The notes under the pieces: generated by a model
Databases searched by the model: none
What the model saw: the letters and a program-made list of their open reading frames with translations, nothing else
What the model was told of the DNA's origin: nothing
Part shown: piece after piece, positions 27,843-35,671 of the stretch
Numbering within the stretch: position 1 is the stretch's first letter
Layout of the letters: every line of letters starts with the position of its first letter
Origin: Bryopsis sp. KO-2023
Taxonomy: Eukaryota; Chlorophyta; Ulvophyceae; Bryopsidales; Bryopsidaceae
Direction of reading: 5' to 3'
Assembly (NCBI GenBank): GCA_030272585.1
Contig: BSYQ01000013.1
Coordinates: forward strand, 3,073,695 to 3,137,694
Length of the DNA: 64,000 bases
Program-made: the position numbers and the translations under genes

Positions 27843-28231
27843 TGATACGAACGTCCGTCGTATGACACGCGGTTCGGCCCACTCACCCAACACGTGGTTC
27901 GGCCTGACAGTAGTCGGACCGAACCAGCTCACCATCATCATAGTCACACATTAAGGGAGAGGTCCAGGCCGCCTCTGAGGTGGCAACCCTCAGTTCGGCC
28001 TGGAGCCTCACATTCAGCTTAGGGTCCATTAGGACACGGCCAAGGGGCCATTAGAACGCTGAGTTGGATGAAAGGGTTGGACAGGCTGTCGGCCCGGCCG
28101 AATACTTATTCGGCCCGGACCACAGCCTCATTGTAACTTGGACACATTGTAAAGTTCCTTGTTTTGAAGTGTATTCCGTGCTCTAGACGTAAGTCCACTC
28201 GACTAGTCTATTTGTTCCAACGTTTGTATCA
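27843..28231 (+). repeat. Element 1 3' LTR
   Basis: 389 bp, no difference seen from 8682-9070; followed by the ATTAA target duplication. Confidence 0.96.
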
Positions 28232-29073
28232 ATTAAGCTCAATTCAGCCTCCATTTGACGTCACCTGGGGGTGACGGCGCGATCACGTGACCGGTTTGTG
28301 GGTACCTGATCGTTGAGGGCACCAAAAGCTCGTGGCGGTAGTATACCCCATTGAAATTGGAACGGACGCGTGATCTTTGACAAGATGGGCGTGTTGCACC
28401 TAGTGCTTAAACCCGAGTTTCCAGATGGGGGTTCAACCCCCAGCTGCCACCTATGACTTTCCTTGCCCACTCTTTTTTCCTTGCCCCACTGTTTTTTTGA
28501 GTCAGTTGGTGGCTCAGGCCACAACACATGCAGTCCCAGTTCTTGGGCTCCACCCCCCCCCCAAAAAAAATACCCAGAATTCCTCTTGGGTTGGATGCTA
28601 CTTTTTTTGGTGCTGACTGTGGTTCCCTCTCCTAGCCCTGCTCCCTCCAACCACACCGAGTTTGCAAACGTGTGGGAGTGTTTTCAAGAACGTTCAATTG
28701 AGCTCAATTCAGCCTCCATTTGACGTCACCTGGGGATGGCGGCGCGATCACGTGACCGGTTTGTGGGTACCTAAACGTTGAGGGCACCAAAAGCTCGTGG
28801 CGGTAGTATACCCCATTGAAATTGGAACAGACGCGTGATCTTTGACAAGATGGGCGTGTTGCACCTAGTGCTTAAACCCGAGTTTCCAGATGGGGGTTCA
28901 ACCCCCAGCTGCCACCTATGATTTTCCTTGCCCACTCTTTTTTCCTTGCCCCACTGCTTTTTTGAGTCAGTTGGTGGCTCAGGCCACAACACATGCAGTC
29001 CCAGTTCTTGGGCTCCACCCCCCCCCCAAAAAAAAACACCCAGAATTCCTCTTGGGTTGGGTGCTACTTTTTT
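28232..29073 (+). repeat. Satellite array, segment 2
   Basis: Continues the unit broken at 8681 (8232-8681 plus 28237-28255 gives 469 bp). Unit starts at 28256 and 28721. The first full unit carries the variants TGACTGTGGTTCC and CAATTGAGCTC, also seen in units at 55621 and 58881. Cut at 29073 by Element 3 and continued at 47539. Confidence 0.96.
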
Positions 29074-29587
29074 TGTTATCGCTCGGGAGGACTGACGTCC
29101 GCGAGCGACGTCTCCTATCTCGGAAAAGAGTGAGGCGGCGGCGGAACAGTCACACAAAATCGCACGGGTCACAGACTCGGGGTCACACCAACAGATCACT
29201 GAAAAGCAAGGTTACATCAAGCGTCCCATCATTTCAACTCCCAGTTCGACTTTCCCGAGGGTGACTAACCACCCGTAACACTCCCACTACCCTGACTCAC
29301 AGCCGCCAGTTCTACTCCTGACTCACTCACACTCTCACACACAGGCCCAGACCAAAGCACGTTCCCACTCAGACTCGAACACAAGACCTCAGTCTCGCAA
29401 GTCCTAATCTGGCTGATCGAACCACTGTCTTGACTCTGTGCTCTTGCGGTGGTTTCCTCGCTGTAGTTCAGTAGTACCTCCTTGGGAGGATGCTGTCATT
29501 CACCGGGGATGCATCTGACGCTTCACAGACGTCAGATGCATGACGCTTTTGACGTCTGACGTCCCTGGACGTCAGCAGCTGGTATCA
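29074..29587 (-). repeat. Element 3 3' LTR
   Basis: 514 bp, TG...CA, paired with 47020-47533. Its element-sense start (29528-29575) carries five ACGTCA/TGACG motifs. Further in (29367-29426) is a tRNA-like stretch in element sense with a B-box-like GTTCGAGTC. Confidence 0.96.
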
Positions 29588-29843
29588 ATTGCCTCCCCCC
29601 TGGGGGCAGTTGGTGCCCTCACCAAGTATCCATCAAATGCATCCTTCTGATTCTGTAAAAGTAACTCTGAACTAGGGTGATGCAAATCCCAAGCTCCCTG
29701 CACTTCTGAAAGGATAATTAGATCCCCATAAAATCCTTAACCCACAGAAGTTCAGAAAACACTTCACTGCCCTTATGCAACCCATCCCCTAGTCTCTGGG
29801 ATTCCTGATCCTTCAGCCACAGAATCAAAAGTGCATCTAACTT
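29588..29843 (-). other. Element 3 3' region with polypurine tract
   Basis: On the minus strand a purine tract (AGGGGGGAGGCAAT, 29588-29601) abuts the LTR. The remaining 240 bp to the pol stop hold no gene; ORF3, present at this place in Elements 1, 2 and 4, is missing. Confidence 0.75.
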
Positions 29844-32800
29844 CTACCTGATCCCAGCTCTCCTCTTATAATCAGCCAGGATCTCTGATGCATTTAGTAA
29901 ATTGTCTTGGGGTTCCCATGTTGCTTCACTAAGTGGATACCCCTTCCAGACTACTAAAAATCTCCTTTTTCTTCCTGAAAACTTATGTCTTACTACAGCC
30001 TCAACTTCAAATTCTTCTTCTCCCTCAGAATCTAATTCTGCTGGAGGTGCCATTACCTCCCTAGGAAACTTTGAACTCTCCTGAAGTTTTCTCAACTTTG
30101 ATACATGAAATACAGGATGTAATTTCCATCCATCTGGTAACACCAATCTATATGCCACAGATCCCACTGCAGCAGCAATAACAAAAGGCCCTATATATCT
30201 TCTTCTGATTTTTGCTGGGATGTGTTTCAAGACTGATAAATTCAATGTCTTTGTGGAGAGCAACACCTTTTCTCCCACTTGAAACTGTACATCCCTCCTT
30301 TTCTTATTAGCTTGCTGCCTCATCTTCTCTTGAGCTGTCTTATATCTGTCTTTGGCATCATTGATGACTTCCTGCATATGAGATATCATCTCTTGCACTG
30401 ATTCTGCTTCAGCTTGAGCTTTTCCAGCCAGTAGATCTCCTGGCAGCTGAGGATGCACCCCATACATCAAGTAGAAGGGGCTGTATCCTGTAGATGTGTG
30501 TACAGCATTGTTGGCTGCAAATTCAGCCATCCCTAATCCCTGCATCCATGTCTCTGGATGCTCTTCCACATAGGGTCTTAGGAAATTCTCTAATGTTCTG
30601 ATGCTGACTTCACTTTGTCCATCTGTTTGAGGATGGAAGGCTGTGGACATCCTTACTTTAGTCCCCACACATCTCATTAATTCCTGCCAGAATTTACTAG
30701 CAAATCTAGTGTCCCTATCACTGATTATCACACTGGGAATCCCATGATTCCTGAAGATGTGATCAAAGAATATCCTTGCATACCCTGGTGCATCTATTGT
30801 TTTGCTGCAGGGTATAAACTTTACCATCTTAGTCAATCTATCAACAAACACTGCAATTGAATCAAATCCATCCACAGGGGGTAAATCAGTCACTAGATCA
30901 GTAGTGATCTGATCCCATTTCTTATCAGCTACTGGAATAGGTTGCAGCAATCCCTTCTGAGCTCTTAACTCAGGTTTCATTTGCTGGCAAACCTCACATG
31001 TCCTGACATATTCCTGGACATCCTTTTTCATATTATTCCAGTAGTATTTCCTGGACATCAGCTCCAGAGTTCTCTCTATTCCCAAATGTCCAGAGATTTG
31101 ATTATCATGTCCTTCTGTAAGGACTTTCATCCTCAGTTCCTGAGGAACCCATAATTTCATAAGTCCATCCTGAGTTTGATAAATCAATAATCCTGATTCA
31201 TTAATTCCATAGCCTGGAATTCTCTCCCCATCCAGTATTTGAGTGTAGATGTCCTTGATCTCAACATCTGCCAGTGTTGCTTGTTCCCAGAGTGTAATCT
31301 CTTCTGTGCTAGGCTGTAATGAACTCACTACTTTGAGTTCCTGCTCTGCTGGAAGACTTCTTGATAGTGCATCAGCAACCAGATTCAGTTTCCCTTGGAT
31401 GTACTGAATTTTTGGTTTGATGCTGAGGAAATGTCCTGCCCTGAGCCACCTGGCTTGGGGTCTTGACATCATCTTTTGATCCATGAAATTAGTTAGTGGC
31501 TGGTGGTCTGTAAAGACTGTGACTTCTCCTGGGCAGCCCTCTAAATAGTGCCTCCACTGCATCAAGCAGTAGGCTATTCCCAGGAGTTCCCTTTCATATA
31601 CTGAGTAATTCTGTTCTGACTTTGATAATCTCCTACTGCAGAAGGCTATGGGCTGTAATCCAGAGCCATGATCCTGACAAAGGACTCCTCCAGTTGCTTC
31701 CCCAGATGCATCACTAATCACAGTGTAATCTTTCACTGGATTAGGATGGATCAGCACTGGTTTCCCCATCAATGCAGTTTTAAGTGATTGAAAAGCTTGT
31801 TCCTGAGCAGAGCCCCACTCCCACATGACATCCTTCTTAGTTAAGTCATGCAGAGGGCCTGCTATCTTTGCAAAGTCTGGGATGAATCTTCTATAGAAGG
31901 ATACCATCCCCAGAAAACTTCTGACATCAGTAACTGTTTTTAAGGGCTTCCAATCCCTGATTGCCTTAACTTTCACATCCATTGCTGAGATCCCTTTTTC
32001 ACTCAACCAAAATCCACAGAAATCTGTTTCCTTCACACAGATTTCACTTTTGGTGGCCTTGGCAAACAGACTATACTTCTGTAGCCTGGCTAAGACTGCT
32101 GCTAAATGCTCTACATGCTCAGAGATGCTCTTAGAATAGATTAAGAGATCATCAATGAAGATCAGCACAAAGATATCCAGCATATCCTTGAAGATGTCAT
32201 TAACCATGTTCATATATTGTGCTGGAGCATTAGTAAGTCCAAAAGAAAGCACTTTGAACTGATAGTGTCCAAATCTACTTCTGAAGGCAGTCTTAGGCCT
32301 ATCCTCTTCCCTTAGAGGCATCTGCCAGTAGCCTGATCTCAGGTCAATCTTAGTGAAATATCTAGCCCCATGTACCCTGTCAATCATCTCCTCTGGTAAG
32401 GGCAGAGGGTATCTGTTTTTGATGGTTTTCTTATTGAGCCATCTGTAATCCAGGCACATCCTGAGCCCTCCATCTTTCTTAGGGACAAACAGGATTGGTG
32501 CCCCAAATGGTGACTGTGATGGTTCTATGAAATCCATCTCCAACAGGTAATCTAACTGTCTTTTAACCTCATCTAACTCAAGAGGAGACAGTTTGTATAG
32601 GGGTCTATACATGGGTTCTGTACCCTCCTCCAGATCAATCCTGAATTCATGACCCAGCCTGGTAGGAGGTACACCCTTAGGCAAATCTTTTGCAAATACT
32701 TTTCTGTACTGAGTCAGTACTTCCTTAATCCTGGGATCCATATCCTCCTGCAGGATTTTCTGTAGATCATCCCCTTCCCTTTGTTCTGGGATTGTTTCTA

Positions 32801-33713
32801 CTCCAGTCTTTGATTCATCCTCTGGCCTAATCACCACCATGATGATGTGTTTGATTTCCCCTTTTTCTATCTGTCTTTTGATTCTGCCACTAGAACAAAA
32901 GGAAAGTTCTGTAGCTCCAGTGGGTTTGAGCTGATATTCAGGCATCACTGAGAGTGGTAATTTTACACTCTTTTTGCCCTTGTTTACTGTGATTATTCCT
33001 GACTTAAAATCCACTTTGGGATTATAGTGTATGAGCCAGGGCAATCCCAGTAGGATTGGGTGATTACTGTCTGGAAAGACATCAGCATCAAATGAGAGCT
33101 GGATCTTTCCACAGACAAATGGGATGCCAAAACATCTCCCCACTGATTTCCTTTCTGTACCATCTAGAAACTTAACAGGAGTTTCTTGTGGTTTGTATTG
33201 TAGTCCCAGTTCCTTGACTGCATCCATGCTAATATAGTTAGCAGTGGATCCTGTATCAATGTATGCTGTAGCTTTCTTTGCACCAATAAATCCTGCCAGT
33301 TCATATCCTCTATATGCTGCTGTAGCCTGAGCTACTGCAGTCTGAACTGGTTCCTTTCCCTCAACATTTCCTTCCACTCTAGTGGGTAAACTCACAGTGG
33401 CCTCTGTTTGTTTATCCACTCTCTTTTGAGACTGCTTCTTCTTTTGAATTAACACTCCTGGAGTGACCCCATCCAGTGTGTATGCTTCCTGTTCTGTTGC
33501 AATAGGGGCTGCAACCACAGGTGTCTCTTGAACACCATCATTTAGTGAGGCTGGTGTTTTTGTAGTGGGTTCTTTCATTTCAATATCATCTGGAGGCTTA
33601 GCTGACCCAACACTAGCCTCCTCTTTTAGTTTCCCTTCTTCAGGGCTTTCTGAGCTTGGGACAGTTTGGGACACTGTCTCACCCCATGCTCTGTGCTTCC
33701 ACATAGAAAACAC
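29844..33713 (-). CDS. pol: Element 3 Pol polyprotein with chromodomain
   Basis: 1289 open codons in the -1 frame relative to gag, opening with GTG, so made as a fusion. Order: short linker; aspartic protease DTG (153-155); reverse transcriptase with SPFGAP (Phe in place of the Trp seen in the other elements) and catalytic FIDD (519-522); RNase H with SDAS; integrase zinc-binding H-x-x-x-x-x-x-H...C-x2-C (about 865-909); the DDE core with acidic residues near 938, 998 and 1031 (DGQSE); and a C-terminal chromodomain (about 1230-1289) with EFEVEAVV, FLVVWKGY and ATWEP. No stop or frameshift is seen. Because gag is split by Element 4, this copy cannot express Pol from its own full-length RNA. 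Confidence 0.95.
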   Translation of the reverse strand: MFSMWKHRAWGETVSQTVPSSESPEEGKLKEEASVGSAKPPDDIEMKEPTTKTPASLNDGVQETPVVAAPIATEQEAYTLDGVTPGVLIQKKKQSQKRVDKQTEATVSLPTRVEGNVEGKEPVQTAVAQATAAYRGYELAGFIGAKKATAYIDTGSTANYISMDAVKELGLQYKPQETPVKFLDGTERKSVGRCFGIPFVCGKIQLSFDADVFPDSNHPILLGLPWLIHYNPKVDFKSGIITVNKGKKSVKLPLSVMPEYQLKPTGATELSFCSSGRIKRQIEKGEIKHIIMVVIRPEDESKTGVETIPEQREGDDLQKILQEDMDPRIKEVLTQYRKVFAKDLPKGVPPTRLGHEFRIDLEEGTEPMYRPLYKLSPLELDEVKRQLDYLLEMDFIEPSQSPFGAPILFVPKKDGGLRMCLDYRWLNKKTIKNRYPLPLPEEMIDRVHGARYFTKIDLRSGYWQMPLREEDRPKTAFRSRFGHYQFKVLSFGLTNAPAQYMNMVNDIFKDMLDIFVLIFIDDLLIYSKSISEHVEHLAAVLARLQKYSLFAKATKSEICVKETDFCGFWLSEKGISAMDVKVKAIRDWKPLKTVTDVRSFLGMVSFYRRFIPDFAKIAGPLHDLTKKDVMWEWGSAQEQAFQSLKTALMGKPVLIHPNPVKDYTVISDASGEATGGVLCQDHGSGLQPIAFCSRRLSKSEQNYSVYERELLGIAYCLMQWRHYLEGCPGEVTVFTDHQPLTNFMDQKMMSRPQARWLRAGHFLSIKPKIQYIQGKLNLVADALSRSLPAEQELKVVSSLQPSTEEITLWEQATLADVEIKDIYTQILDGERIPGYGINESGLLIYQTQDGLMKLWVPQELRMKVLTEGHDNQISGHLGIERTLELMSRKYYWNNMKKDVQEYVRTCEVCQQMKPELRAQKGLLQPIPVADKKWDQITTDLVTDLPPVDGFDSIAVFVDRLTKMVKFIPCSKTIDAPGYARIFFDHIFRNHGIPSVIISDRDTRFASKFWQELMRCVGTKVRMSTAFHPQTDGQSEVSIRTLENFLRPYVEEHPETWMQGLGMAEFAANNAVHTSTGYSPFYLMYGVHPQLPGDLLAGKAQAEAESVQEMISHMQEVINDAKDRYKTAQEKMRQQANKKRRDVQFQVGEKVLLSTKTLNLSVLKHIPAKIRRRYIGPFVIAAAVGSVAYRLVLPDGWKLHPVFHVSKLRKLQESSKFPREVMAPPAELDSEGEEEFEVEAVVRHKFSGRKRRFLVVWKGYPLSEATWEPQDNLLNASEILADYKRRAGIR

Positions 33714-34753
33714 TTGAAGGATCCTCCCCTTGAGGGCCTAGATCCCATCTGACCTCTCTGCTGCACAGCCTTAACTGAATTTGCTGCAGGAGGCAGTTGC
33801 GATGTTGCAGCAGACATCATTGCTGACATCTGTGTATTTCTCTGTCCAAATCTTCCCCTCCCTCTACCTCTGCCTCTAAAATTGCTAGTAGTGCCACCTC
33901 TACTGCCTATAGTTGCAGAGAGTCTTTGGACTGTGAGGATGGCCTTATCCAGATCTCCATCACACAGGGTCATAACCTGTGCTTGCATATTTCTATCTGA
34001 GAGCCCATCCACAAAGGCTGCATATCTTTCTTCTTGAGGTAGATTGGGGAGTCTAAACATCAGCTTTCTGAAGAGTCTGATGTAGCCTAAGGCAGTTCCA
34101 GTCTGCCTTAGAGTTCTTAATTGTTTTCTGGCAGTCTCTATTAGGGAGACTGGCTCAAAAACATTCCTTAGTTCTTGAGTGAACTCTTGCCAGCTAGCAT
34201 ACTCTGCTTTTTCCTGATTCATGATCTGTATATCCATCAGGTTTAACCAGCTAAGTGCATCTCCCTGGAGATGTGACTGAAAACAGGATAACCAGTCTCT
34301 CTCTAAGATGTGTTGATTCTGCAACCATCTCTTCATTCCTAGTATCCATTCTGTTGCAGACATCCTTTCATCTCCTGTGAATTTCTCTGGGGGAGTGAGC
34401 TTAATCTGTTTGCTGTAAGGTCTATCAGGACCTTGTCCTGAACCTCCTGATGTACCACTAGGATCTCTATCAGGTGGTCCTCCTCCTGGGGGACCTCCTC
34501 CATCACCTCCACCACCATCACCACCATTCCCTGGCCCTGGATGTCCAGAACCAGATGCTCTAGGCATGCCTGGTCTGTCTGGGCCATTTGGTCCATTTGA
34601 TCCATTTGGATCCCCTGGATTTCCTCCAGGTGCACCACCACTGGGTGCTCTTTGACTTGTTAACTGTTCAAAGGGATTTGGTGGTCTAATTCCCATTCCT
34701 GATGGTGCTGGGGTAGTACCTAAAGTAAAGGTAGCTGGAGGTGCTATAGTTAC
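33626..34753 (-). pseudogene. gag: Element 3 Gag, C-terminal part
   Basis: 375 codons plus stop. Starts directly at the Element 4 insertion. Contents: a Gly/Pro/Asn-rich segment, the capsid-type gag domain (WILGMKRWLQ, LRQTGTALGYIRLFR), an Arg-Gly stretch, and a canonical CCHC zinc knuckle (CFLCGSTEHGVRQC) near the end. It is in frame with 45429-46547 if Element 4 and one GTTAC are disregarded (1119 + 1128 bases, 748 residues in all). It has no start of its own. Confidence 0.93.
33629..33635 (-). promoter_or_regulatory. Element 3 -1 frameshift site (GGGAAAC)
   Basis: Read on the minus strand as G-GGA-AAC, immediately before the gag stop TAA (33628-33626). This is a classical X-XXY-YYZ slippery heptamer in the correct frame, inside the 88-base gag-pol overlap. 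Confidence 0.8.
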
Positions 34754-34927
34754 TGATAGTAGTAACTCGGGTTTGGGGTGTTATGTAGTACAATTGGGAG
34801 TACGACAGGGTTTATAGGGCAGGGGGCCCTCCTGTAAAAATTAATCTTCCCAGTGACTCTCTCTCTCTCTATCTCTGTGTGTGTGTGTGTGTGTGCTTGT
34901 GTCTCGGGGTCCTAGACCCCCTTATCA
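34754..34927 (+). repeat. Element 4 5' LTR
   Basis: 174 bp, TGATAGTAG...TTATCA, paired with 45250-45423. It carries a (CT) run followed by a (GT) run at about 34857-34894. Confidence 0.96.
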
Positions 34928-34929
34928 TT

Positions 34930-34941
34930 TGGTTTCGGAGC
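34930..34941 (+). promoter_or_regulatory. Element 4 tRNA primer-binding site
   Basis: TGGTTTCGGAGC two bases after the LTR. Confidence 0.85.
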
Positions 34942-35671
34942 AAGGCGAGGCCAGGCGCACCCCACAGGAGAACTCGCGAACCCCCCCCAAAGATCTGACC
35001 TTAGGGATTACTAAATCCCACAGATCTGGAACTCTGTGTTCCAGGGGTCGCGAGGAGAGCTATCCTTCGAACGACGTGCTCGCGTCGTCGTTCGAAAACG
35101 TCAGGCGAAGTCGCAAAAGAATCGGAGTCCAGTGAACGAATTTCTGGAAACCTACAGATCTGTAGATCTAAAGGAAAACAAGGCGAAAGCACGACAACAG
35201 TGCAAGGAGAGCAACGATCAGCGTAAACCCGAAACGCGCAGGCGAACAACTGAAAGTGCGAACCGGCGTAGGAAAGAACGTCGTCCGGAACGACCAACTT
35301 CCGTCGACTGACGCTTCTGCCAGTAACACGAAAAACAGTCGTTCTGGCAGGTGACTCATTGTCACTCTTTCCAGCGCGCAATCGGTTACCGCACCGCCTG
35401 AGTCACGACTGGTTCTACAGTTAGTCGTAGACTGAATCACCGGCCAAGGTACTAACCTAGTCGGCTGACAGAACGCGAACGGGAAAGTAACACCCGACGT
35501 TGTCAAGTGTAAAACTCCTATCTATTTCTGACCTAGTAAGGTTCAAGAAAAGATAGCGACTAGGATTGCAACCAGAACTGAAACAAGTTCGCATCCAAGG
35601 CACCAGAAAGTTTGGAAACTTTCCGGACACACTCCTATTACGTCAAAATTCCAGGAAATTCAAACAAAAAC
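34942..35671 (+). other. Element 4 leader with a possible intron end
   Basis: 730 bp. TACTAAC (35450-35456), the textbook branch-point sequence, is followed by AG at 35470-35471, which suggests an intron 3' end in the leader. Candidate donors such as CAG/GTGACT near 35348 are unproven. A 91-codon Arg-rich frame at 35036-35311 is present but not convincing as a gene. Confidence 0.4.

Larger units (their letters stand above)
8682..28231 (+). mobile_element. Element 1: Ty3/gypsy chromovirus with a third ORF, nested
   Basis: Identical 389-bp TG...CA LTRs (no difference found by eye) are flanked by the 5-bp target duplication ATTAA (8677-8681 and 28232-28236) within a satellite unit. The order is LTR, primer-binding site, extra 5' ORF, gag, pol, ORF3, polypurine tract, LTR. 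It has been disrupted twice: by Element 2 in pol (duplication CGTGC) and by a foldback element near the end of ORF3. Without these it would be about 9.1 kb. The identical LTRs and otherwise open genes indicate recent insertion. Confidence 0.96.

Noticed and set aside
27552..27845. 97-codon frame near the end of Element 1
   Set aside because: It runs into the 3' LTR, has low-complexity Cys/Val repeats from GTGT sequence and no counterpart in the other elements.
35036..35311. Arg-rich 91-codon frame in the Element 4 leader
   Set aside because: Composition-driven, no counterpart in the other elements, and interrupted by the primer-binding/leader context; left as leader sequence.
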